Assembly: GCA_001931875.2 (NCBI GenBank)
Contig: MSJH02000780.1
Coordinates: 1 to 43,198 of the forward strand
Source of the DNA: Byssochlamys sp. IMV 00236
Lineage: Eukaryota; Ascomycota; Eurotiomycetes; Eurotiales; Thermoascaceae
DNA length: 43,198 nt
Direction of reading: 5' to 3'
Under the pieces are notes generated by a model. It did not search any database, was not told where the DNA came from, and was given only the letters and a program-made list of their open reading frames with translations. Both the position numbers and the translations under genes were made by a program. Positions within the stretch are counted from its first letter, which is position 1. The number at the start of each line of letters is the position of its first letter. This document shows positions 21,743 to 32,939 of this stretch, one piece after another.

Positions 21743-23324
21743 TTAGTTCCACTGACTTGCAGTTTCTGGGATAACAGGTTCTTCGTTAGAGCGAATCATG
21801 GGTAATGAAAAATTGGTAACTGGCTGAGGATAAGAATGTTGCATGCGTTGATCGTATGACTGTTGCTGTTGCCGTTCCTTCTCAATGGCAGGATAAAAAT
21901 GAACAGCATGTCGTTCTCGTTCTCTTTGCATGTGCATTATGCCAGATTCAAAAAAGGGAAGATCTGGAGGCGAAGTGGCTGTGAATGAGTTATAGGGAAA
22001 AGAGGATTGTAAACCACTGTAGGCGGGTGGTGGATAGGACATGGCGTATTCATTATGCGCAACAGATTGCTGTGGAGATGTCATGACAGTTCTGGCTTGT
22101 TTTGGAAATGGCATAGAGGATGATGTAGCTGTTGACGATGTGGATGTAGGTGAAGCCAGAGGGTAGAATGCAGAGGAAGACGAAAAAGCTTGAGGAGGTG
22201 TTTGACTCTCTAGGACAATACAATTTGATTGTGGTTTAGTGGGCAGTCTTTTGTCTGTGAACGGACGTGACAGGTGTACTTGAAGACTATAGCTCGGAAC
22301 ATGCACTAACTGGATACCCTTGGCAGGTTCAGGCGAAGAAGGAAGGTCCGGAGTGGATTGATTGATAGATGTCTTTCGTTTCTTTGTTGGAGGCGATACT
22401 TGATCTTCAGATGAGGGAGCCTTGGTGCATTCATGTAACCAACGATCTGATTCTAATTGTATCATGTTGGGCTGTAAGTCTGTCAATAATGTATCTGGTG
22501 ATAGTCTTGCTTTTTCGCATAAATTGACAAAGATATGCTGCAGGTTATCTTCAACCGTCAAGGTCCACTCGTCATTACTTGCTGCGACAGAACAGAGTTT
22601 ACCAGACAAGAGAAGAAGTCGCTGAGCACGCTCGACGATACTCCTCTGACGAATACGTTTACGTTCCTCCGTGAGCCTGTTGTAGAACCTGCGTTCGTTC
22701 CATGTGATACTTGGATACCTCTGTCTGACAGTCTCTCTGATCTCGTGGGTTTGAAGCTTTTGGCGAGCAAGCTCGACAATAAGTTCAGTCACCTCGGATG
22801 GCCAAGCCTTGACCATTTCATCAGGAGATAACATGGCATGGTTGTGTTCAGATGCATTAGGATTCATTGATTTTCTAAATTCCCATTGTTTGTGTTCATT
22901 CTCTGACAGGACAACGCGCCATCGACAATCACATCGCTTGGAGGGTCTCTTTCTTTGTGGACTTGGTTTTGGATTTCGTATAGAGTCGGGCAGGCCCTCT
23001 CGTGAACAATAGACATAGATATTCTAAGATATAGAATTTAGTATAGAATAAAAAGAATCTAGTAATGACTTACTCTATTTGCACTTGCTTCCTGTTTGAC
23101 CGTGAAACCAAAGTCAGCACAGACAGAGCGACAGTATTCAATAGCAAGTGCACTCGTAGGGAATGGTTTCTTTAATAGTTTTTCATACAAAGGTTCCATC
23201 TAAGCAAAATAATGTTAAACAAAAAGGATGTAATATAAACTGATTTGCTTACAGATGCACGAACAGAGTCATCTTGTGTTTGTTGTTGTTGTTGTTCGTA
23301 AATAGGTTTATTGTCTTTGATCAT
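21743..23324 (-). CDS. FAR1/WRKY-GCM1-type zinc transcription factor, 492 aa
   Basis: Exons 23324-23253, 23199-23074 and 23023-21743 give 492 residues. Residues about 25-130 form a FAR1-like DNA-binding domain: YVYCSREG (Cys72), basic linker, CDCRWRVV (Cys97, Cys99), then HNH (His126, His128), a C-C-H-H pattern of the WRKY-GCM1 zinc fold. A helical region follows (MVKAWPSEVTELIVELARQK). The second half is Ser/Pro/Gln/Thr-rich, like an activation region, with a basic stretch PPTKKRKT that could act as a nuclear signal. Plant FAR1/FHY3 derive from MULE transposases; here no transposase core is visible, so this is probably a host transcription factor. Targets are unknown. Two adjacent ATGs open the gene; the first is used. 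Confidence 0.8.
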
Positions 23325-24171
23325 CATAAATGTAAACAAATTTGACTTGCGTCGATTATAAATAACTCCTTTTTATGATTTAAAATAAAAAGAAAGAGGG
23401 AAATTAGACTATTAAAAGCGTATATTTATATAAAGAAGAAAAGAATTAAATAATAATATATTATATAGTAAAATGAAAGAAAGAAAGAAAGGTAGAAAAC
23501 AAGTATATTTTTTTTTCTTTATTCAATATTCAAATAGTAATTGTAATTAAGGAGAAGGGCAAAACAAAAAAAAAAAAAAAAATAATAAATTGACAAAACT
23601 TGCATCCCAACCGACACAAAGTGCAATCACACAACAACAACAACAAACCGCACAGATAAAGAAAATCATTTTTAGTTAGGAGGCATATGCAAGGGCAAGA
23701 ACAAAATGTTTTAGGGAGAACTTTAAACAATCGAAGGAGCTTATTGTTCAAAGAAGAAAGAGGGGGTGGAAGAAAGAGACCAAAGACTGTATTCATTACC
23801 TCTTCTTTTTTTTTTTCAAACTGGTCCAAACATGTATTAAAACGAGGATCACTACACCTCCTATTTTATAATATTGCATATGTTATGCATATGTATGCCA
23901 CGCTGTCAAGAGACTCAACTTGTTCATTGTCGGAATCTAAACGACTCCTTTTTTTTTTATATGGACAATTAGGAGAAAAGATGAAAGAAACAGAACAATA
24001 GAATGAGCCTGAATGGTAAATAAGCATCTTTATGATTACCAAATATATATACTTCTCCTATTTTATTTCTTTCCCACCTTGATTAATATTACATATATAT
24101 ATTTGATATTGATTGTACAATTTTCGCGCCAATATTTTTGCTCCTTAATAAATTGAAAAAAAAAGGGGTGC
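23325..24171. other. Intergenic between FAR1-like and SCOCO-like genes
   Basis: It holds the FAR1-like gene's promoter and the 3' flank of the SCOCO-like gene. A 99-codon minus-strand ORF (23829-23530) is rich in Leu, Phe and Cys, ends in T-run-encoded Phe and lacks a promoter-like lead; I do not call it. A-runs occur at 23566-23581. Confidence 0.5.
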
Positions 24172-24558
24172 TTAATGAGGAGAAGAAGCATCTGTTTGAC
24201 GCAAGGATATATTATTTGAATTCACTGCTCCATTTGTTGCACCAAATACAGCAGTTGATGTAAGGGAATTATTGATATACTTTTGAAGTAATTGATTTTC
24301 TTTTAACAATGATTGATGTTCATTCCTTGCTGTGTCCACTTTATTTATCATTCCTTTTTTTCATTTTTTTCATTTAGTTTCAGAATGCTCTTTATTTATA
24401 CTGTTTACCTTTTAACTGTCCTTGTAATTCAAGTACCCGTCTTTTTCCTTATTTTAGTCTTGTGTAATAACTTTTTATTATTTAACTTACTTGACAAGTT
24501 CTTCTCTTTCTTCATTATCAACAATAGTATCAAGATCTTCAAAAGCAGATTCTGCCAT
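24172..24558 (-). CDS. SCOCO-like short coiled-coil protein, 93 aa
   Basis: Exons 24558-24491, 24440-24409 and 24353-24172 give 93 residues; no single frame shows the gene. The join recreates the SCOCO core: LVKRVLELQGQLKGMINKVD, then NEHQSLLKENQLLQKYINN, followed by TSTAVFG. The coiled-coil order and the end after VFG match human SCOCO, an Arl1/Arl3-binding Golgi protein also linked to autophagy, and yeast Slo1. The N-terminal part is acidic (MAESAFEDLDTIVDNEE). Frame stays open upstream of this Met to an AG at about 24594, so an extra 5' exon is possible. The gene's upstream DNA is the left copy of the 97-bp direct repeat. Confidence 0.75.
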
Positions 24559-24660
24559 TTCAATAATTGTTGTCAGATCAAGTCCAAGCTAATTAGACAA
24601 AATAAATAAATATATATAGAGAGAGAGATTGCTAATCAGTATAAAAAAAAAGATGAGTTT

Positions 24661-24757
24661 GTAAAATGCCTGTCAATAAGGCATTAAAAAAAAGTTGGTG
24701 GGTTGCCTATTTCTAACTCAGCAACACCCCCTTTTATTCTCTTTCTGCACACACATA
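24661..24757 (+). repeat. 97-bp direct repeat, left copy
   Basis: About 90% identical and in the same orientation as 26884-26980, from GTAAAATG to CACACACATA. It lies directly upstream of the SCOCO-like gene; on that strand it contains a TATA-like AATAAAAGGG. The pair brackets the transposon region. Confidence 0.85.
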
Positions 24758-24858
24758 GTATTTTCTAAAAGTAATATCGCATAATCCAAAAATTTATAAT
24801 ACAAAATATACAAAATACGACATCTTGGAGCGACATTACTTTCTGGAAATAATGTACA

Positions 24859-25956
24859 GTGAATCTAACAAGCAATGTCGCAGCCAATCAAAATCAATTT
24901 CGTGCTTTCAGAAATGGAAGTCGTATTTTACAATTTAACATAAGTGCAATGTTTTTATATGAAAATGAGCGTGGCAATGTAGTTGATGAGAATGGCGGTC
25001 CTAAACCCATGGGCTATATTATTGATCAGAATGAATTTATTGTTGAGACGATTGCCATTCATTCTAAATACTTGAAACATGTGGCTCCTAGTGAATTTTC
25101 TCGGATTTATCCAATGCTGGTAGAAAAGTTAAAAGAAGAAGACACACGTATGAAGGAAGCAAATATAAAACGGGATTAAGTTCGCTATATTGTCCAGGAT
25201 AAGGCTAGATTTTTCGATCTGAAGATTGAAAAATGCATAAGGTGTCACGCAACCTTTCATTGAAAAAAGCAGATTTCCATTCTATTGAAAGAAACAGCTC
25301 AGCAAAGGTTGAGGAACGCTACGATTGGGTTCGTAAATGTGAAAACACAGACATGAATCTCCTGACAAATTGCGTACTTCTTGATGAGTCTGCTTTTGAT
25401 ATAAATAGGAAACGCTCAAGAGCTTGGTCCAAAAAGGGTACTCGAACTATCATCACCAGGCCTACTACGAGAGCAAATACAACGTCTATATTGGGCGCTA
25501 TTTCTGCCGCAGGATTGATTACAGTGGGCGTAAAAAAACCAAGACCTGTCAAGAAGAGAAAGGTTGAAGGATACATTAGCTCAGGAGCTGTAACAGGTCA
25601 CTATATTAGTTTCTTAAAAATGACTAGATGAAATAGACAAGCATCCATATATGAAAGGCCACTATATTGTTATGGACAATGCACCCATTCACACGCATGA
25701 AAAACATAAAGAAGTATATTGAGTATTGAGGATATAAATGTGTGTATCTTCCTACTTACTCTCCTAAACTTAACTCAATAGAGCAATTTTGGGCGATGGC
25801 AAAGAGTAAGGTTAAACGCCATAGGTTTTTGCAGGAAGACACTTTATCAAAAAGAATTACGGGAGCTTGCACAAGTGTCGAGAAAACTCATTTTAAAGAT
25901 TTCGTTTCGCATTCTTGTGGGTGTTGGGATAAATGTCGAAACAAAGAACCCATGTA
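24859..25956 (+). pseudogene. Broken Tc1/mariner (IS630-type) transposase
   Basis: The N-terminal part (24859-25179) includes NQFRAFRNGSRI, FLYENERGNVVDENGG and KPMGYIIDQNEF. After frameshifts, the DDE catalytic region continues: LLDESAFDI (first Asp, near 25380), IVMDNAPIH (second Asp, 25675) and YSPKLNSIEQFW (Glu, 25781). The Asp-Glu spacing is about 34 residues, as in Tc1/mariner enzymes. Stops or frame changes fall near 25179, 25230, 25620 and 25715, so no intact enzyme is made. A nuclear-signal-like KKPRPVKKRKV occurs near 25540. The family moves DNA by cut-and-paste and normally leaves TA duplications. The N-terminal coding segment overlaps the left inverted repeat. Confidence 0.85.
24885..24929. 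repeat. 45-bp perfect inverted repeat, left arm
   Basis: Reverse complement identical over 45/45 bases to 26666-26710. Weaker inverted similarity extends outward to about 24790. The arm lies in the transposase N-terminal coding frame. Confidence 0.9.
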
Positions 25957-26640
25957 ATGAACAAACACTGACTGTATTAAAAGCCAAATTTTGTAAATTG
26001 TCTCTCTCTCTCTCTCTCAAAAAAAAAAATGCAATGTTTGGTTAAGTCTAGTTGGTCTGGTTTGGAAGGTCAAGGCTAATCATTTATTGTCATTTTAAAT
26101 GGGAGGGATGGTATCTTAAGCAACAAAGTCCTGTCGTGAAATGCTTGTTTCAGGGTGATATGGTTTTTATAGCATGATGTTTTGAAAAGATTGCATACGC
26201 CCGTTGATAGATGGTGCCGATGGTGGGATCATCGAATACGTCCAGTGCTAATAAGTGCCGTTGTTGCTGCGTGAAAAAGTATGTCAATGCAGTGATTGGT
26301 TGCAATAGCGTGCTGTATTGTAGCTGGCAGTTGAATCGGCATTGTACAGATAAACAAATCGTGCCCAAGGATGACAGTTCTGCATATAAAATGGTCAGAA
26401 CTGAATGTTGTTAAATTCGACGCGTGTACGTTTTATAGGGATAGAGAATCTATGGCTGCTATTTATATTAATGTGGTCAACGTGATTATTTATGCTTATG
26501 TTATTGTTGTCAGTACGTTTATTCTTATTCTCATCAGATGCGATAGAGGAATGTAAAGTAGAATGTATGCTCTACTTTATTATACTCGAGTTATTATAAT
26601 GATTATCTCATCAAACACATCAATGCTATCAACATTGAGT
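25957..26640. other. Unexplained insert within the transposon region
   Basis: A (TC)n plus A-run tract (25999-26029) follows the transposase. Then comes about 420 bp of different, less AT-rich character. On the minus strand 26368-26150 reads 72 residues (LLQPITALTYFFTQQQRHLLALDVFDDPTIGTIYQ in part), ending at TGA and looking like the C-terminal piece of a protein I cannot name. Dispersed repeat copy B fills 26465-26610. The segment does not belong to a standard Tc1 element. Confidence 0.5.
26465..26610 (+). repeat. Dispersed repeat, copy B, with stem-loop
   Basis: Similar to 40241-40397 in inverted orientation and more weakly to 6164-6304. It contains an 8-bp perfect hairpin, AAAGTAGA (26555-26562) and TCTACTTT (26571-26578), followed by CTCGAG and TTATTATAATGATTAT. 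Confidence 0.75.
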
Positions 26641-26665
26641 ATCACAAGAATTGGGGAGCCTTCTA

Positions 26666-26710
26666 AAAATACGACTTCCATTTCTGAAAGCACGAAATTG
26701 ATTTTGATTG
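26666..26710. repeat. 45-bp perfect inverted repeat, right arm
   Basis: Reverse complement of 24885-24929. Beyond it, to about 26790, the minus strand encodes MLQPIKIDVTGQLK and other residues of a second transposase N-terminus, with an extra 40-45 bp relative to the left side. Confidence 0.9.
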
Positions 26711-26883
26711 ACCTGCGACTTCAATTTCAATTGTCCAGTGACATCAATTTTAATTGGCTGCAACATTGCTTGTTTGGTCCACTGTACAGTCTTTTCAGAA
26801 TGAAGTCGAGTTTTTGTAGTTTTTATAATACAATTTACACGAAAAAGCGACAAGTCAACGCGACATCTTTTTCTGGAAATGGT

Positions 26884-26980
26884 GTAAAATGTCTGTCAAT
26901 AAGGCATTAAAACAAAAGTGGGTGGGCTGTCTATTTCTAACTCAGCAACACCCCCTTTATTCTCTTTCTGCACACACATA
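26884..26980 (+). repeat. 97-bp direct repeat, right copy
   Basis: Partner of 24661-24757, same orientation, with single-base differences and small A-run indels. It ends 60 bp before the stop codon of the FUSC-like gene. Confidence 0.85.
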
Positions 26981-27039
26981 CAAACAATGAAAATTGGGTA
27001 TAGTTCAAGTCCTGTTTATGCACCAAAAAAAGGGGCGCA

Positions 27040-30000
27040 TTATGGATGCCAATGTTCTTTAAAAGCTTCCTCTGGATAATGAATGAATTCGTCTATTTGT
27101 TTGGCCCTATCCGCATAAGGACTTTCACCTAAGATAAATCGTATTAAGCGTGTAAGATGTTCTAGCTCGTCAATCATTTCTTGTGTAGATGAAGCCATAG
27201 CAAACCAAGTCAAATTTCGAAATTTAACCCACTGCTTCTTACTTGTCCTTCGATGCTCCATTAGTTTGGCACGTGCTGATCGTGGTGATGGCATATAGAC
27301 AGGTAAAGGTGACTTTGATTTCAAAGATATGGCCAAGGTATGAAAGGTCAAGAGCATGGCAGCAATCTATTTGTTTTTGTTATCAGTAACTTGGAAGGTT
27401 GTGTATCCCTTGATTACGTACCATATCATGACGTTCTGTATGATACTCTTTTGCGCATACGTCATGTTTCACCACCAGCGGCATCTTGATGAGGGCAATT
27501 CGAGTACTCAACATTCGATCTAATAAGTTACGCATGCATATAATAATTTCTTTATAGAATGCCTTTGGAAATGGCCCACGTATACGAGGTTCATTGTCTG
27601 TTAATTCTAGCAGAACTGAGCATGCATCAATCGCCTTTTGAATCTTGCTTTCCATCTTTTCTCCTTTGACGATATCTTCGGTACTGGGTATCGAGCGTGG
27701 GTCGTGGTATAGATAAGATCCCATAATGAATATATAATAATCTTCAAGTTGAGCCAGACATGCTCCAATCGATTTACGAACCATATGTCGTGCTACAAAT
27801 GGCCAAACCAACCTTTATCAAGTTTAATATCTCCTTTTTTTTTTTAAATCAAATATAACTTACGAGTTGAGTAACAAAGCAACACATACACCTACAATAA
27901 GTGTCAGGGTTCGTTTCCTAAATTAAATATAAAAAACAAGTCAGTCTCCTTTTTTTTTTTTCACAAAATGGCATCAACAAAAAGCTTTACCAGACTGTCT
28001 CCGCAATAGTCTCATTTAGAGGTGGAGATGCAAACCGACTCAGGGCAACAACTTCATAGGTAGTCAAACAGACGATACCTACTTTATTATATGTGCTTCC
28101 TAAATGAATGTAAAAGGAAGGTAAAGCTAAGAGTTTTGTGTGTCGTGAGTTTTCAAGCTTGCCAAAATTTAAAATTTTTATTTGTTTGTTTATACCTAAA
28201 AGTACAGCAAATATACCAAGTAGATACGGACTGCCACCTCCTGCCTCTAATGCAGCCCACCCTGTCATGGCGCCAACGACTGTACCGACAATACGCCAAA
28301 AACTAGCCTCCAAAGTTCCACCACTAGAACAAAAAAAAAAAGAAAAAGTTTAATCTACAGATACATAGATTGCAATGTGACACATACCTTGTAGGGTTCA
28401 TGATGGCAATGACAGTCATAGGCGCCCATTGTCCTCTGATATTATAGTACCAATCTACAGAAGACGGCACAAAGGCAGGAACACTCAACACGATGACAGC
28501 CACAGCCATCTTGAGAGCAAATTTGAACTCGTATTTAGTAAAGAACTGAAGTTGTTTCCAGATACCATAACGAATACGTAGTATGATCGGCAACTTTTCC
28601 TTTTCCTCTTCCTCATTCTTTGTTTTCTGTGACTGGTCGGTGTGCTGTGCGCCGTCAGGGACAAAGATGCGTATATCTCTTGGTGCATCATTACTCGTAT
28701 CAGAAGCGCGCCGAAAACTAGATTGACGACGACGACGAATCATGATGGGTGAAGCATCATCATTGTTCACTCCTGCACTGCTTCTCCTACTTCTGGTCGG
28801 TTTCAGGCTGGTATCGGTCTGCAGTTTGGTCAGCATGTAGTCATCTTCCTGAACCATCTTTTTGGGCTCTTCCTTGGGTATCAAATTGGTCAAGGTAGCT
28901 TATATCATCATGTTAATTCATTATTCATACGTAACACATATTAACCATACCTAACGTGTATCCTCCCTTGTCTCTAGTACTCTGATGATTGTTTCCACTT
29001 GCCCACTTGCGCCACATCTTGATACTTGGCACAGGCATGTACAGATGCTTTTTCTTTTTGCCTCTAAAGCTTGTCTTTCTTGACTGCAACCTTAGCTCAT
29101 CCATCTGAAGCGTCAGTTCTTGTAGCTCATTTGCGGCTTCACGCATAGTAAAGATGAAAAAGAAGACAAGAAAGAGCTCTTGTCGCATACCAAGATCCAA
29201 TGATTTAGAATGAATTCGATCATAGAGCGCGTGCATTCGGTTTCTTTCTGATTTATCAAACTGAATGATGGCCAGACGAATACTCTGAGAACAGTCGCAT
29301 TTCGTGTTCCCTCTATGTCTCTCGATCGTCTTTTGCTCTTCGTTTCTGGTAGAGTCCTTGGTGATGTTGAGGGTGTGAAATAAGAAGGATTTCCAGGTCT
29401 GTCGAATCGAGACATCATCTTCTGCATCCATATCGAATTCGTTCGTGATGCTGTCACTGACGCATTCGAGAGCACTGGCACAGTCGATCGAAAGCTCCAT
29501 CAGGGGGTCTCTCAGACTATCGAGGTAGGTCAACAGTAAATGACGCTGCTCGAACTCTGTCTGTTTTCTTGTCTTTTGCGGTGGTTTTGGCTTCGGAACC
29601 GAGAGTTTGGTCAGGTTTAAGAACGATTTGATGGACGTGACCGACCGTTGGTTGTGTTCTCCATAATCTTCGTCTTCCGAGACATGAGTCGATGACGGTC
29701 TTGAGTTCGCACGTGAGCTCACACGCGAGGTCGGACGGGACGTGCCTCGTGGTGTGGCGGTACCCGAGATGCACCTTCCGCTCAGAAAGTCGTCAGTCGC
29801 ACGCAACGAGGTGCGTAACAGGTTCAGATCTTCTTCACTATATGATCGTCGGTTCGAGAACGATCCGTCTTCGTGGTGCTCGCCTTCCTCGCTTTCACAT
29901 TCCTTCATCTCTGCCTGAAGAGCCTCGACAGCGCTTTCAAAGAGTTCTCGTTCTGTCTTTAGGCAACTGCCAAGAATGCTCAAGTGTCGCGTCAGTCGGT

Positions 30001-31063
30001 CGAGAGATTTTCGCACTTGACGGAGCTGTTGTGGCCGTATAAATGAGTATGAGATTTCGTACTTTGCCTCACGGTAGGCCGTCTTGACCTTGGTCATACC
30101 CTTTCGCATCTTGGCTGAGATGCCATCGACTACTTCTTCAGGTACAAGTTCGGATGTAGGATCTAGAAAGAATTGTTTGGTAATCATGTGTAGCATATCC
30201 TTGCTACTCGTGAGAGTTTCTTTTAATGCTCTGCCTATTCGTCCATAAAAGGTGAGTCCTTTGTCTTTTCATAAAAAAATAAAAAGTATACCTAATCCAT
30301 CCACAGCCGTCTCTGGCCAAAAGACAAGATTAACAAAGAGCGCAATGGCATGACCCATCAGGAGAGGTATACCATAATTCAAGGGCAAATCAAAGGGTAC
30401 GTAAAGATAATCAATGCTTCTAGACATGGCAAAGATTTGGATAATCATGAACTGAAGTGAGAAAAAGTGAAATTTGGGATAGGCCTGACGTAGCATTTGT
30501 GCACCAAAGATACCCACAAACAGAAAGACAACATTAATCACTCGGCCTATAGGTTGAGACTGGTAGGTGTCTTGATGCGCCACGTTATAGGCAACGGATG
30601 CAGCCATGCCTGCCAACGCATAGAGCACAGCCACGACAACACCGAGGACAGCTGTGATGGTCGCGTCAAACTGTGCGCCCATGGTACGCCCAGGATGACT
30701 AAATAGCATCGCGGTCACGGCAAAGAAGGGCGCTGGTCCGAGAAAATGTGTGACAGGATAGACCAGGCTGAAGAGTGAAGATAGAAAGTAAGCAATGGTG
30801 CATTTCAACACTCTTCTGACAATTCGGCCAGGAAATTTGGCAGAAAGATATTCGAGTATTCTCTCCTTCCGAGATGGCTCTTTTGGAGTTTCTTCTTCTT
30901 CGTCTTCGTCACAGTCAACAGGAGGTTTAGGAAAGACAGGACAGAAACGTTGTTCTAATTCAATTGGGAATTGCACTTTTATCTTGGTTGGACGTATTGC
31001 CTCAGTCGTTGTTGAAGTGTCTTCCTCTGTACTCGAGTCGCTGTTGTCTCCTATGGTAAACAT
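27040..31063 (-). CDS. FUSC/ArAE-like (BRE4-type) membrane protein, 1200 aa
   Basis: Eight exons (31063-30292, 30234-28951, 28898-28388, 28323-28196, 28126-27991, 27917-27864, 27812-27422, 27366-27040) give 1200 residues. There are two membrane blocks: about 80-255 (LGPAPFFAVTAMLF, VVFLFVGIFGAQML, GHAIALFVNLVFWP) and about 800-970 (ALKMAVAVIVLSVPAF, then the exon-joined SGGTLEASFWRIVGTVVGA and VCVALLLNSLVWPF). A long cytosolic middle (about 260-790) holds an Arg/Ser-rich segment (TSRPTSRVSSRANSRPSS) likely to be phosphorylated, and many charged helices. The duplicated layout with the WP motif closing each block matches fungal proteins related to brefeldin-A-sensitivity protein 4 and aromatic acid exporters. 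The transport substrate is not readable. The exon 5 acceptor was chosen because it restores ALPSFYIHLGSTYNKVG. Confidence 0.87.
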
Positions 31064-31423
31064 TTTTTTTATTTGCAGTGACTCTTGTTCTCTTTTGGGT
31101 TCAACAATTATCGCCGGATCAGAAAATCTGTCAAGTTGTGAGTGTTAGTAATTTTTTTTGTACTGATCAATATGAATTGAACCCCCTAATTTTTCATTTA
31201 TAAACAGTCTTTACACTTGGTCATCTTTTTCAGACAACGGCGGATTATTCATATGTGTGTGTGTGTATCTATCAATTTAAAAAGAAAAAAAGAAAAACTT
31301 TTTGAACTGACTATAAATACTGAAAATGCAATCTACAATTCCTTAATTGGCTAGTTTAATAAAGATTCAGTGTCATTCCCGTTTTTTTCAAGGAGATCTG
31401 TTTATTTTTCATTTTTCTTTCTT
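31064..31423 (-). promoter_or_regulatory. Promoter region of FUSC-like gene
   Basis: 360 bp between two minus-strand genes: 5' flank of the FUSC-like gene and 3' flank of RPT5. A (GT)n tract lies at 31254-31267. No ORF or other element is recognised. Confidence 0.5.
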
Positions 31424-32939
31424 TTAAGCATAGTATTGCAATGTCATCTTCTTCTTGGCTTGTACTTCTTGAATAGCTTCCATAAAGTCTTCATGAGTAA
31501 TTTCAACTGCTCCTCGACGTAATGCTAGCATACCACCTATTATTGGATAAAAAATGTCAATATAAAAAATGTATACATTTGTTCTAGACACTTACTTTCA
31601 ACACACACAGCTTTACATTGAGCACCATTAAATTCGTCACAACATCTAGCTAATTCTTCAAAGTTGACATCTTTACTAACATTCATCTTTCTAGAGTGAA
31701 TTTGCATAATACGAGCTCTGGCTTCCTCATTTGGAAGAGGGAATTCAATCTTACGATCCAAACGACCTGAACGTAATAAGGCAGGATCCAAAATATCAAT
31801 ACGATTGGTGGCAGCAATGACTTTAATACGATCATCAGATGAGAAACCATCAAGTTGATTCAAGAGTTCCAACATGGTACGTTGTACTTCACGATCACCC
31901 GATTTCTCAGAGTCAAAACGCTTGGTACCAATAGCATCCAGTTCATCAATAAATATAATCGCTGGTGACTTTTCTTTAGCCAATTCAAAAGCATCACGAA
32001 CTAATTTGGCACCATCACCAATAAACATTTGCACTAACTGAGGTCCAGCTAACTTGAGGTATGTGGAGTTTGTTTGAGCAGCACATGCTCTTGCTAGCAG
32101 TGTTTTACCAGTACCTGGTGGTCCATACATCAATACACCCTTGGGTGGTCTAATACCGAGGTTTTTGAATCTATCAGCATGCGTCATAGGCAAGACAACA
32201 GCTTCGACTAGTTCTTCAATTTGTTTGTCTAATCCACCAATATCGTTGTAATCTTCTGTGGGTTTTTCATCGACTTCCATTGCCTTTACTCGAGAATCAT
32301 ATTCTGCAGGAAGCTTGTCCAAAATTAAATAACTGTCTTTATTCACGCCAATCAAATCTCCTGGTTTTAATTCAGCAGGGTCAACTAAACCGATTAGCGG
32401 CAGGAAGATAGTCTATAATGACAGTTAGTTTGAATTGTATTGCTTTGTAAGTAAGCTTTTTTACTTGTCGTGTAGAAGTCTTGATGACAGCACATTTTCC
32501 TTTCACTTGCCCATCTAAATCAACATTGGCTCCTTCAGTTTCATTCTCTTCTTGGTCGGGATCAACATCAAGCAACTGTCAAAAGAATTATATTAGCAAT
32601 GTGTACAAATATAAAATATCCAACTTACTTCAACAACATTGCCGACAAGGTAAGGAAGTTGTTTGTTCATCTTGATTTTTTCCTTATTATCCTTTATTCT
32701 TTCTTTCATGGCAGCTTGTTCATGCTGCAGTCTGACTATTTCTGATTTCATAATCTATATCATCCCGGTTAATGACTACGCGTCTCTTTTTTATTGTTTG
32801 ATAGGCTTACCTTAATTTCGTTTTCTAATAAACGAGTTCTGTTTGTAATTTCTTCAGGTGCTAAACGAAGAATATCTTGACCAATATCTTGATCGTCATT
32901 ATCACCTTCCCACAAAGATTTATCTTCCAAAGTTGTCAT
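31424..32939 (-). CDS. RPT5: 26S proteasome AAA-ATPase Rpt5, 431 aa
   Basis: Exons 32939-32811, 32754-32629, 32575-32465, 32412-31596 and 31536-31424 give 431 residues (human PSMC3 has 439). The N-terminal coiled coil (about 30-75) precedes the OB domain. The AAA module shows Walker A GPPGTGKT, Walker [12 protein letters not shown] and the second region of homology [20 protein letters not shown]. The C-terminus LQYYA is an HbYX motif (hydrophobic-Tyr-X), which docks into the 20S core and opens its gate. The protein is one of six ATPases that unfold ubiquitinated substrates. Rpt5 is chosen over other Rpt subunits from the N-terminal sequence and the YYA end. The gene shares a 168-bp promoter region with eIF3f. 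Confidence 0.95.

Noticed and set aside
23530..23829. 99-codon minus-strand ORF with many Leu, Phe and Cys
   Set aside because: Its ends are encoded by homopolymer runs, and it has no promoter-like lead, splice partner or known motif.
27000..27036. tRNA-like T-arm (GTTCAAGTCC) downstream of the FUSC-like gene
   Set aside because: No matching acceptor, D or anticodon stems could be found around it.
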